Shown: piece after piece, positions 9,975-20,734 of the stretch
Layout: the number at the start of each line of letters is the position of its first letter
Position numbering within the stretch: position 1 is the first letter of the stretch
Source: Dastarcus helophoroides
Lineage: Eukaryota; Arthropoda; Insecta; Coleoptera; Bothrideridae
Direction: 5' to 3'
Length of the DNA: 64,000 nt
Assembly (NCBI GenBank): GCA_028583605.1
Contig: CM053331.1
Coordinates: forward strand, 36,541,283 to 36,605,282
Position numbers and translations under genes: made by a program
The notes under the pieces: generated by a model
Database searches by the model: none
Told to the model about the DNA's origin: nothing
Seen by the model: only the letters and a program-made list of their open reading frames with translations

Positions 9975-12900
9975 CTAATAAAGATTATTACTTCGAAAAT
10001 TTAAAATTTTGAAAGAAGCCAGAGGTGATCAAAATTTAACCAAAACCACTGTTAAAAATTGGGGATGTGTCAATCGGTAATAAAGATTATAACTTCTTAA
10101 ATTTAGAGTTTTGGAAGAAGCCAGAGGTGACCAAAGTTTACCCAAACCCACTGTTAGAAAATGAGAATGTGTCAATCTCTAAAAGAGATTATAACTTCGA
10201 AAATTTAGAATTTTGGAAGAAGCCATAGGTGACCAAAGTTCAACCAAAACCACTGTTAAAAACTAGGGATGTGCCAATCTTTAATAAAGATTATAACTTT
10301 GAAAATTTAGACTTTTGGAAGAAGCCACAGGTGACCAAAATTTAACCAAAACCACTGAAAACTGGGGATGTGTCAATCCCTAATAAAGATAATAACTTCA
10401 AAAATTTAGAATTTTGGAAAAAGCCATAGGTGACCAAAGTTGAACCAAAACCACTGGAGATATGTCAATATTTAATAGATGTTGTAACTTCGAAAATTTA
10501 GAATTTTAGAAGAAGCCAGAAGTAACCAAAGTTTAACCAAAACCACTGTTAAAAACTGGGGATGTGCCAATTCCTAATAAAGACTATAACGTCGAAAATT
10601 TAGAATTTTGGAAGAAGCCAGAGGTGACCAAAGTTTAACCAAAACCATTGTTAAAAATTGGGGATGTGTCAATCCGTAATAGAGATTATAATTTCGAAAA
10701 TTTAGAATTTTGGAAGAAACCAGAGGTGACCAAAGTTTAACCAAAACCATTGTTAAAAATTGGGGATGTGTCAATCCGTAATAGAGATTATAATTTCGAA
10801 AATTTAGAATTTTGGAAGAAGCCAGAGGTGTCCAAAGTTCAACTAAAACCACTGTTACAAAATGGGGATGCGTCAATCCCTAATAAAAATTATAACTTCA
10901 AAAATTTAGTATTTTGGAAGAAGCCAAAGATGACCAAAGTTTACCCAAAACCACTGTTGAAAACTGGGGATGTGTTCATTCCTACTAAAGGTTATAACTT
11001 CGAAAATTTAAAATTTTAGAAGAAGCCAAAGGTGACCAAAGTTCAACCAAATCCACTGTTGAAAACTGGAAAGGTGTCAATCCGTAATAAAAATTATTAT
11101 TTCGAAAATTTAGAATTTTGGAAGAAGCCAGAGGTGACCAAAGTTCAACCAAAACCACTGTTACAAACTGGGGATGTTTCAATTCTTAATAAAGATTATA
11201 ACTTCGAAAATTTAGTATTTTGGAAAAAGCCAAAGGTGACCAAAGTTCAATCAAAACCCCTGTGAAAACCTGAGGATTTGTTAATCCCTAATAGCGATTA
11301 TAATTTTGAAAATTTAGAATTTTTGAAGAAGTCGAAGGTGACCAAAGTTTAACCAAAACCACTGTTAAAAACTGGGGATGTGCCAATTCCTAATAAAGAC
11401 TATAACGTCGAAAATTTAGAATTTTGGAAGAAGCCAGAGGTGACCAAAGTTTAACCAAAACCATTGTTAAAAATTGGGGATGTGTCAATCCGTAATAGAG
11501 ATTATAATTTCGAAAATTTAGAATTTTGGAAGAAGCCAGAGGTGTCCAAAGTTCAACTAAAACCACTGTTACAAAATGGGGATGCGTCAATCCCTAATAA
11601 AAATTATAACTTCAAAAATTTAGTATTTTGGAAGAAGCCAAAGATGACCAAAGTTTACCCAAAACCACTGTTGAAAACTGGGGATGTGTTCATTCCTACT
11701 AAAGGTTATAACTTCGAAAATTTAAAATTTTAGAAGAAGCCAAAGGTGACCAAAGTTCAACCAAATCCACTGTTGAAAACTGGAAAGGTGTCAATCCGTA
11801 ATAAAAATTATCATTTCGAAAATTTAGAATTTTGGAAGAAGCCAGAGGTGACCAAAGTTCAACCAAAACCACTGTTACAAAATGGGGATGTTTTAATTCT
11901 TAATAAAGATTATAACTTCGAAAATTTAGTATTTTGGAAAAAGCCAAAGGTGACCAAAGTTCAATCAAAACCCCTGTGAAAACCTGAGGATTTGTTAATC
12001 CCTAATAGCGATTATAATTTTGAAAATTTAGAATTTTGGAAGAAGCTGAAGGTGACCAAAGTTTAACCAAAACCACTGTTAAAAACTAGGGATGTGTCAA
12101 TCCCTAATAAAAATTATAACTTCAAAAATTTAGACTTTTAGAAGGAGCTGCAGGTGACCAAAGTTTAACTAAAACCACTCAAAACTTCAAAAATTTAGAA
12201 TTTTGAAAGAAACTATAGGTGACCAAAATTCAAACAAAGCCACTGTTAAAAACTGAAAATATGTTAATTCCTAATAAAGATTATAACTTTGAAAATTTAG
12301 AATTTTGAAAAAAGTCAGAGGTGACCAAAGTTTAATCAAAACTACTGTTTGAAACTGGGTATAGTTCAATTCCTAATAGAGATTATAACTTCGAAAATTT
12401 GGAATTATGGAAGAAACCAGAGGTGACCAAAATTCAACCAAAACCACTATTAGAAACTGGAGTCAATTCCTAATAAAGATTATACTTCAAAGATTTGGAA
12501 TAAATATTATAACTTTAAAAATTTAGAATTTTGGAAGAAGCCAGAAGTAACCAAAGTTTAACCAAAACCACTGTTAAAAACTAAGGATGTGCCAATTCCT
12601 AATAAAGACTATAACGTCGAAAATTTAGAATTTTGGAAGAAGTCAGAGGTGACCAAAGTTCAACCAAAACCATTCTTAAAAACTGGCGATGTGTCAATCC
12701 GTAACAGAGACTATAATTTTGAAAATTTAGAATTTTGGAAGAAGCCAGAGGTGTCCAAAGTTCAACCGAAACCACTGTTACAAAGTGGGAATGTATCAAT
12801 CGCTAATAAAGATTATGACTTTAAATATTTCGAATTTTGGAAAAAGCCACAGGTGACCAAAGTTTAACCAAAACCACTGTTAAAAACTGAAGGTATGTGC

Positions 12901-13800
12901 TAATCTTTAATTAAAATTAAAACTTAGAACTGAGACTTTTGGAAGGAGCCACAGGTGACCAACGTTTAACCAAAACCACTGAAAACTGAGGATGTGTCAA
13001 TCCCTATTAAAGATAATAACTTCAAAAATTTAGAATTTTGGAAAGAACCACAGGTGACCAAAGTTTAACCAAAACCTCTATTAAAAACTGGAGATGTTTC
13101 AATTCCTAATAAAGATTATACTTCAAAGATTTAGAATAAAGATTATAACTTTGAAAATTTAGAATTTTGGAAGAAGCCAGAGGTAACCAAAATTTAACCA
13201 AAACCACTGTTAAAAACTAGAGATATGTGAATCCCTAACAGGGATTATAACTTCGAAAATTTAGAATTTTGGAAGGAGCCACAGGTGACCAAAGTTCAAC
13301 CAAAATCACTGTTAAAAACTGAAGGTATGTCAATTCCTAATAGAGATTATAACTTTGAAAATTTAGAATTTTAGAAGAAGCCAGAGGTCACCAAAGTTTA
13401 ATTAAAACCACTAGGGATATGTCAATCCCTAACAGAGATTATAACTTCGAAAATTAAGAATTTTGAAAGGAGCTACAGGTGACCAAAGTTCAACCGAAAC
13501 CACTGTTAAATGCTGGAGATATGTCAATATTTAATAGAGATTAGAACTTCAAAAATTTAGAATTTTGGAAGAAGCCAGAGGTGACCAAAGTTTAACCAAA
13601 ACCACTGTTAAAAACTGCAGATGTGTCAATTCCTAATAGAAATTATAACTTCAAAAATTTGGAATTTTGGAAGAAGCCACAGGTGACCAAAGTTCAACCA
13701 AAACCACTGTTAAAAACTGGGGATATGTCAATCCCTAACAGAGATTATAATTTCAAAAATTTAGAATTTTAAAAGAAGCTAGAGGAGACCAAAGTTTAAC
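9975..13800. repeat. 102-bp minisatellite, main part
   Basis: About 37 units of near 102 bp continue the array from 3633. A higher-order repeat of 714 bp (seven units) is visible: 10750-11019 and 11464-11733 encode the same 89 plus-strand codons. Several units are shortened or lengthened. Open frames appear on both strands because the period is a multiple of three, but stops recur in many units, so I do not call it coding. Confidence 0.9.
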
Positions 13801-14126
13801 CAAGATGGGTGCAACTCATCCTACATTACAGTTATTGCAAAGTTGTACATCTAGAGCAGTGTTTTTCATAGTGTGGTACGCGTATCCTCAGAGTAGTCTC
13901 TGCCTCAGAGATACGAAAAGAGTTTGCTGAGGGTACGCGCTGCACCTGATGGCTTCAAATAAATCAAAAATTTAAAATTAATTGCTTGAGATAAACGTGA
14001 CAAAACTAACTTAATCAGCTTGTACAGATTTTAAGAATTCGTGCATGTTGCAGAATGATATTTTGTTCAAATTCGTTGATACTGTCAGCAGACAAACATT
14101 CTTACAAACACGCTTCCTCATTTATA
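13801..14126. other. Intron with transposon relics
   Basis: Near 13855 the sequence cagtgtttttcatagtgtgg followed by tacgcg resembles the end of a hAT-type element. The segment 13930-14035 is repeated at 16445-16535, on the other side of DD41D element 2. No exon is seen. Confidence 0.45.
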
Positions 14127-16360
14127 CTGGGTGTTACAAAAGTCCGGGCCGCTACTTCAGGAGCATATTCTACACATTAAAATATGAAAAATGTTGAAAT
14201 ACATTTTTTTCTTTAAATTGCCTCCTAACGGAGATGACCATTTAAAGATGGCGCCCCTAAAGTGGTTTTTTTACTACAAAAAGTTAACGGTTAGTAGCAA
14301 AGTCATGAAATTGGGCAAGCAGTTAAAGAATTGGATTAGGCATATTCTCATGTAACATATTTTTTTAAATAAGTAGTAGCGTGGTGTGTAGGGGGTTGCC
14401 CGCGATTATTTTTTGCCGTAACTTTTTTGTATTGCAATATTTCGACACAAAAGTGCCATAATCGTAAAAAGCAACATTTTCTATACAAAAAAGGTACTCT
14501 TTCTCAAAGTCGCTAAAAGTAACCGTTTCCGAGAAAAAAGCGTTTAAACAAAATTGTTGCATTTATTAGAATTCGTTTTGCAAATTTCTAATTTATCCCT
14601 TACTTACTGCATTGATATAAAAATAGTACAAAATTAAGAAAAAAAAAATCAAAGCAAGTGTTCGAAATTACTGCCCCCTGCAGCAATACATTTCTCGGCT
14701 CGTCTTCTAAGGGAACTCCTTACTTTTTCGCAAATGCCTGGTGTATTGTGAATCTGGTTGAACCCATTTTCAATTCGTTCACGAAGATCATTGATATTGT
14801 CAACTGGTGTGGAGTAGACGATCTGCTTTAGGTGTCCCCATAAGTAGAAATCGAGTGGGTTGAAGTCAGGAGACCTAGCTGGCCATGGTATCGGACCTCC
14901 TCGACCTATCCATCGTTGATGATAGTTGTTATTCAAAAATTCCCTGGCAACTGCACTAAAATGGGCAGGTGCCCCATCGTGCATTATCCACATTCGCTGT
15001 CTTGTTATGAGTGGAACATTTTCAAGTAACACGGGTAACTCTGTTTGCAAAAAATGTCTATATGATGCTCCTGTTAACCTATGAGGTAAAAAAAAACGGT
15101 CCAATTATAGAGTCCCCTATTATTCCTCCCCAAATGTTAAGTGAAAAATGTTGCTGATGTCTCGACTGAATAACTGCATTGGGATTTTCAATTTGCCACT
15201 GATGCATGTTGTGAAAGTTAAGTACCCCGTTTCTGGTAAAACCCGCTTCGTCCGTAAATAATATGAGCGATGGAAAGTTCTCATTTTCAGCGATCTTATG
15301 CAATAGCCAGTTGCAAAATTTTATTCTTGGAGGATAATCAGCAGCAAGTAACCCTTGCACTCTTTGAAAATGATAGGGGTAAAATTGGTAAAATTTCAAA
15401 ATTCGCCAGATAGTTACGTGATTTACTCCTTCGGCTAAAGCAAGTTGTCTAGTGCTGACACATGGATCTTCTTCAACTCGCTGAAGCACACGCTCCTCTA
15501 AATTAGCAACTTCTGCGTTTGGCCTTCCAACACGTTCGCCTTTGAAAACAAAATTTCCTGTTTCAGATAAACGAGCATGAATTTTCTGGAACAATTTTTC
15601 TCCTGGTAGGTGTCTATTAGGAAAACGTTCAGCATAAAGCCGTCTTGCTTCAGCACGATTACAATTTGCAAGCCCGTACATTAAATGCATATCGGCCATT
15701 TCTTGATTTGAATAGTCCATTTTATCAAAATAATGAAAAGTTAAAAAACTACTACACTTACTATTGACAACAAAAACTGCTAAAGTTTACAGCTTACGAC
15801 CAAATTTTATCAGTGACACAACGTGAATCTCTGGCAGATATTGTCAAGTACAATTGTTTTCTTTACGATCAGTTTGCATGACCAACTTATTTTTTCTTAT
15901 ACAAATTAGTTAGAATTTCGAAGACGGGATAGGATTATTTAAACGCCTTTTTCTCGGAAACGGTTACTTTTAGCGACTTTGAGAATGAGTACCTTTTTTG
16001 TATAAAAAATGTTGCTTTTTACGATTATGGCACTTTTGTGTCGAAATATTGCAATACAAAAAAGTTACGGCAAAAAATAATCGCGGGCAACCCCCTACAC
16101 ACCACGCTACTGCTTATTTAAAAAATATGTTACATAAGAATATGCCTAATCCAATTCTTTAACTGCTTGCCCAATTTCATGACTTTGCTACTAACCGTTA
16201 ACTTTTTGTAGTAAAAAAACCACTTTAGGGGCGCCATCTTTAAATGGTCATATCTCCGTTAGGAGGCAATTTAAAGAAAAAAATGTATTTTAACATTTTT
16301 CATATTTTAATGTGTAGAATATGCTCCTGAAGTAGCGGCCCGGACTTTTGTAACACCCTG
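14127..16360 (-). mobile_element. DD41D Tc1/mariner element 2 (2234 bp)
   Basis: Same family as element 1, with TA at both ends and long inverted repeats. The outermost base context differs slightly (ctgggtg in place of cagggtg at 14127). The transposase is frameshifted, so this copy is non-autonomous. Confidence 0.92.
14649..15720 (-). pseudogene. DD41D transposase, broken by one-base insertion
   Basis: The N-terminal part (15720 down to about 15090) covers both helix-turn-helix regions and the first catalytic Asp. The C-terminal part (15104 down to 14649) covers the second and third Asp. They are in different frames because a run of eight A in element 1 (near 5229) is nine A here (near 15089). 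Other changes are few, for example E134K, so the break is recent. Confidence 0.92.
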
Positions 16361-16882
16361 TATATTAATTAGGGTGCAACGAGGGGCACTCAACGTCACG
16401 AAACATTATGGAAAGGGTAGGTAGACGTCGAAAGCTTATTGAAGGTTCGTGCTGCACCCGACGGCTTCAAATGACTCAAAAATCAAAAATTAATTGCTTG
16501 GGATAAACCTAACAAAACTAACTTAATCAGTTTATTAATTTTATTTAATATTTCTTCGGCCCAGTTTGGAAATATTTAAATTTTTATTGTTTGTTGACAA
16601 TATTCTAAAACAGTTTCTAAAATATTACTACGTGATATTTAAATTTACTTAAAACGTCACCAAGTTGACAAAATAAGAGATTAGTTTATTTTACATAGAA
16701 TAGAAAAAATGAAAAATAGAAGATCATTTTGAAAAACATTGATCTAAAGGATACTGATCCAAGAAAATAAGATATTGTTTTAATTTGGACTAGCTTCAAG
16801 GTAATTTAAAACATTTTTCATTTGCAAGAAAAAAATTGGCGAACGAAAATGTAAGGAATTGTTAAACAATTTGAGAACTCAC
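16361..16882. other. Intron with repeat relics
   Basis: 16445-16535 duplicates 13930-14035. 16537-16610 is half of a small palindromic MITE (ttcttcggcccagtttgg) that is complete at 36215-36349. The rest is AT-rich with no frame of note. Confidence 0.5.
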
Positions 16883-16969
16883 CGCTTTTAACTTTTGGAG
16901 AACTACCAGGCTTGGAACCAACATCGGTAGAACTTTCCTTAGACGTAAAACTTCGTTTAAATGAGAGAT
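16883..16969 (-). CDS. Mixed A/B-like exon (87 nt)
   Basis: Acceptor cttcag, donor gtgag, phase 1-1. Starts SFKRSFTSKESSTDVGSKPG and then SSPKVKS. It begins like class A (basic, Ser-rich) and ends like class B (S-K-P-G-S-S), without Cys. It lies between two DD41D transposons. Confidence 0.65.
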
Positions 16970-17076
16970 CTGAAGTTAAAAGCAACGTTTTTGTCACTCT
17001 CGAAAAAGTCCAATTAACTGATATCCCAAAAAAAAGGCCTTCAAAGAAAGCCTGACAAAAATTACAGTTCTTTATA

Positions 17077-19309
17077 CAGGGTGTTACAAAAGTCCGGGCC
17101 GCTACTTCAGGAGCATTTTCTACACATTAAAATATGAAAAATGTTGAAATACAAGTTTTTCTTTAAATTGCCTCCTAACGGAGATATGACCATTTAAAGA
17201 TGACGCCCCTAAAGTGGTTTTTTACTACAAAAAGTTAACGGTTAGTAGCAAAGTCATGAAATTGGACAAGCAGTTAAAGAATTGGATTAGGCACATTCTC
17301 ATGTAACATATTTTTTAAATAAGCAGTAGCGTGGTGTGTAGGGGGTTGCCCGCGATTATTTTTTGCCGTAACTTTTTTGTATTGCAATATTTTGACACAA
17401 AAGTGCCATAATCGTAAAAAGCAACATTTTTTATACAAAAAAGGTACTCATTCTCAAAGTCGCTAAAAGTAACCGTTTCCGAGAAAAAGGCGTTTAAATA
17501 ATCCTATCCCGTCTTCGAAATTCTAACTAATTTGTATAAGAAAAAATAAGTTGGTCATGCAAACTGATCGTAAAGAAAACAATTGTACTTGACAATATCT
17601 GCCAGAGATTGACGTTGTGTCACTGATAAAATTTGGTCGTAAGCTGTAAACTTTAGCAGTTTTTGTTGTCAATAGTAAGTGTAGTAGTTTTTTAACTTTT
17701 CATTATTTTGATAAAATGGACTATTCAAATCAAGAAATGGCCGATATGCATTTAATGTACGGGCTTGCAAATTGTAATCGTGCTGAAGCAAGACGGCTTT
17801 ATGCTGAACGTTTTCCTAATAGACACCTACCAGGAGAAAAATTGTTCCAGAAAATTCATGCTCGTTTATGTGAAACAGGAAATTTTGTTTTTAAAGGCGA
17901 ACGTGTTGGAAGGCCAAACGCAGAAGTTGCTAATTTAGAGGAGCGTGTGCTTCAGCGAGTTGAAGAAGATCCATGTGTCAGCACTAGACAACTTGCTTTA
18001 GCCGAAGGAGTAAATCACGTAACTATCTGGCGAATTTTGAAATTTTACCAATTTTACCCCTATCATTTTCAAAGAGTGCAAGGGTTACTTGCTGCTGATT
18101 ATCCTCCAAGAATAGAATTTTGCAACTGGCTATTGCATAAGATCGCTGAAAATGAGAACTTTCCATCGCTCATATTATTTACGGACGAAGCGGGTTTTAC
18201 CAGAAACGGGATACTTAACTTTCACAACATGCATCAGTGGCAAGTTGAAAATCCCAATGCAGTTATTCAGTCGAGACATCAGCAACATTGTTCACTTAAC
18301 ATTTGGGGAGGAATAATAGGGGACTCTATAATTGGACCGTTTTTTTTACCTCATAGGTTAACAGGAGCATCATATAGACATTTTTTGCAAACAGAGTTAC
18401 CCGTGTTACTTGAAAATGTTCCACTCATAACAAGACAGCGAATGTGGATAATGCACGATGGGGCACCTGCCCATTTTAGTGCAGTTGCTAGGGAACTTTT
18501 GAATAACAACTATCATCAACGATGGATAGGTCGAGGAGGTCCGATACCATGGCCAGCTAGGTCTCCTGACCTCAACCCACTCGATTTCTACTTATGGGGA
18601 CATCTAAAGCAGATCGTCTACTCCACACCAGTTGACAATATCAATGATCTTCATGAACGAATTGAAAATGGGTTCAACCAGATTCACAATACACCAGGAA
18701 TTTGCGAAAGAGTAAGGAGTTCCCTTAGAAGACGAGCCGAGCAATGTATTGCTGCAGGGGGCAGTAATTTCGAACACTTGCTTTGATTTTTTTTTTCTTA
18801 ATTTTGTACTATTTTTATATCAATGCAGTTAGTAGTGGATAAATTAGAAATTTGCAAAACGAATTCTAATAAATGCAACAATTTTGTTTAAACGCTTTTT
18901 TCTCGGAAACGGTTACTTTTAGCGACTTTGAGAGAGAGTACCTTTTTTGTATAAAAAATGTTGCTTTTTACGATTATGGCACTTTTGTGTCAAAATATTG
19001 CAATACAAAAAAGTTACGGCAAAAAATAATCGCGGGCAACCCCCTACACACCACGCTACTGCTTATTTAAAAAATATGTTACATGAGAATATGCCTAATC
19101 CAATTCTTTAACTGCTTGCCCAATTTCATGACTTTGCTACTAACCGTTAACTTTTTGTAGTAAAAAAACCACTTTAGGGGCGCCATCTTTAAATGGTCAT
19201 ATCTCCGTTAGAAGTCAATTTAAAGAAAAAAATGTATTTCAACATTTTTCATATTTTAATGTGTAGAATATGCTCCTGAAGTAGCGGCCTGGACTTTTGT
19301 AACACCCTG
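17077..19309 (+). mobile_element. DD41D Tc1/mariner element 3 (2233 bp)
   Basis: TA at both ends, inverted repeats of about 420 bp (17077 to about 17497 and about 18889 to 19309), opposite orientation to the other two copies. The transposase frame is intact. Confidence 0.93.
17716..18786 (+). CDS. Tc1/mariner-type DD41D transposase, intact
   Basis: 356 residues, same length and layout as the copy at 4790: two helix-turn-helix regions in residues 1-110, then a DDE_3 core with Asp at 157, 248 and 290. Differences from element 1 include I82V, F192C, E198G, F261L and R313H. None hits a catalytic Asp. The ATG at 17716 follows the left inverted repeat and a 218-base leader. Two intact copies of one family within 15 kb suggest recent or current transposition, which is inferred. 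Confidence 0.93.
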   Translation: MDYSNQEMADMHLMYGLANCNRAEARRLYAERFPNRHLPGEKLFQKIHARLCETGNFVFKGERVGRPNAEVANLEERVLQRVEEDPCVSTRQLALAEGVNHVTIWRILKFYQFYPYHFQRVQGLLAADYPPRIEFCNWLLHKIAENENFPSLILFTDEAGFTRNGILNFHNMHQWQVENPNAVIQSRHQQHCSLNIWGGIIGDSIIGPFFLPHRLTGASYRHFLQTELPVLLENVPLITRQRMWIMHDGAPAHFSAVARELLNNNYHQRWIGRGGPIPWPARSPDLNPLDFYLWGHLKQIVYSTPVDNINDLHERIENGFNQIHNTPGICERVRSSLRRRAEQCIAAGGSNFEHLL

Positions 19310-19446
19310 TATAATAAACGACAATAAATGTCATTCTCTTCTGTGCTCTTAAATTCTTTTGTCGTCATAATTTTTGACTTTAAATACCTCACTGTTCATC
19401 ATTTTTAATTACTAGGAGGATGCAATTGAAGAGATTATATTTCGTT
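19310..19446. other. Intron spacer
   Basis: Short AT-rich spacer between element 3 and a MITE copy. Nothing recognised. Confidence 0.4.
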
Positions 19447-19517
19447 TTTTTTTGTGGAACGGACTGCTCCTTGGTTATCTTTAAAAATTGAAATAAAAAT
19501 CTCTCTCTCTCTCTCTC

Positions 19518-19581
<64 letters not shown>

Positions 19582-19815
19582 TTCTCTCTTTCTCTCTTTC
19601 TCTCTCTTCCTCTCTCCCTCTCTCCCTCTCTCCCTCTCTCCCTCTCTCCCTCTCTCCCTCACTCCCTCACTCCCTCTCTTCCTCTCTTCCTCTCTCCCTC
19701 TCACCCTCACTCCCTCTCTCTGAAAATGATGAAATGAATGAAACGCGTTAGAGCAACCTTTGTCTATTTTAATCTTTCTTGGTTTCAAGGGACAAAATTT
19801 GTATTTCAAATATAT
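19447..19815. mobile_element. Palindromic MITE copy split by CT microsatellite
   Basis: Left arm ggaacggactgctccttgg and right arm acgcgttagagcaacctttg match the MITE family complete at 61932-62150. The middle is replaced by about 220 bp of CT-rich repeat (19500-19719). Confidence 0.7.
19500..19719. repeat. CT microsatellite
   Basis: Starts as (CT)n, then shifts to ctctttctct and ctctccct units and ends in cactccct variants. The predicted frames here are only simple-repeat translations. Confidence 0.95.
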
Positions 19816-20008
19816 TTCATCTTTTGATTCATAAAAAAACGTTCTAATTGTAAGACAATTTTGACAATTTCATCTTTAATCTGTTGGCTACTAAATATAT
19901 CGAAAAAACTGGGCCAAACCCAATTTAGAGTGTGTTTAATTGGCCTTTATCAAAGCCTTTAAAGGAAATTATCTTAAAACTAAAAAAAAAAGTTGAATTT
20001 ATTCTCAC

Positions 20009-20047
20009 CAGTACTGTCACTAGCGATAGAATGTTTTTTCGTGTAAG
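20009..20047 (-). CDS. Class A exon (39 nt)
   Basis: Acceptor tttttag, donor gtgag, phase 1-1. Reads YTKKHSIASDST; the usual S-S is H-S. Confidence 0.73.
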
Positions 20048-20103
20048 CTAAAAATGAAATGAAAATGACTAAATTTTCAAAATTTAAACGAAACTTATCT
20101 TAC

Positions 20104-20190
20104 ATCCTTCCATTAGTTCAGAGCTGGCAGCTTTAGTTGAACCTTCGGGAACACATTCGTCGCCAGAAATTGAAGGTTTACAGGATCCAC
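20104..20190 (-). CDS. Class B exon (87 nt)
   Basis: Acceptor atttag, donor gtaag, phase 1-1. Reads SCKPSISGDECVPEG and then STKAASSELMEG. The C-x-C pair is replaced by two widely spaced Cys. Its duplicate at 51652 has lost the acceptor. Confidence 0.73.
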
Positions 20191-20734
20191 CTAAATCAAT
20201 AGATTGGTCCAATCAATGTGACAAAAAATGTCAATAAGAAATTGGTTAGTTTTTTTGATTTGTCATAAGAATGATCACTACGTTTCCTTTGAAAGTGTTG
20301 TGGAATTATTACTGATACAATAAATTGTGCCCGTACATCACTTAAATCAGAAAGATATCTTAAAGGTATCATTTTAGCGATATCTTTAAGAGACACAGAA
20401 ATATTAACATTTGGATAACTTTTTTTAGTCTTCATACTACTGACATCTAACATAAGATGATTTTGATAGATGTCTTTAGGATGAGAAATCTTTATGTTAA
20501 CATAATGTTAACTTTCTATTTCTTGATGTCAGACACTAAAAAATGATGACTCTAAGAGCTCTTTAAGAAAGCTTATTGCTGAGCGAATAAAAAATCCTGT
20601 TAAAGGAGCATTATCCACAGCAAAACCTCCTCATAGTCAATGGACAATATCTGTTCCTAAATAAGGAATAGCAGATGGAAAATTTGTAATAGCAGTTGGA
20701 CCTCAAAAAGATATTTGACCTCATGGCAGAACAT
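20191..20734. repeat. Intron block present as segmental duplicate
   Basis: This block together with 24534 onward matches 51740-52690. It contains an AT-rich inverted repeat around atcttaaaggtatcatttta and gatatctttaagagac. The same segment recurs at 51228-51440, 51883-52120 and partly at 59531-59620. Confidence 0.75.

Noticed and set aside
10574..12867. Repeated frames on both strands in the minisatellite
   Set aside because: A period divisible by three makes chance frames persist in all units. Stops are frequent and no splice or start context is kept.
13855..17076. A hAT element from 13856 spanning DD41D element 2
   Set aside because: One hAT-like start is visible, but I could not find a matching inverted end or an 8-bp duplication.
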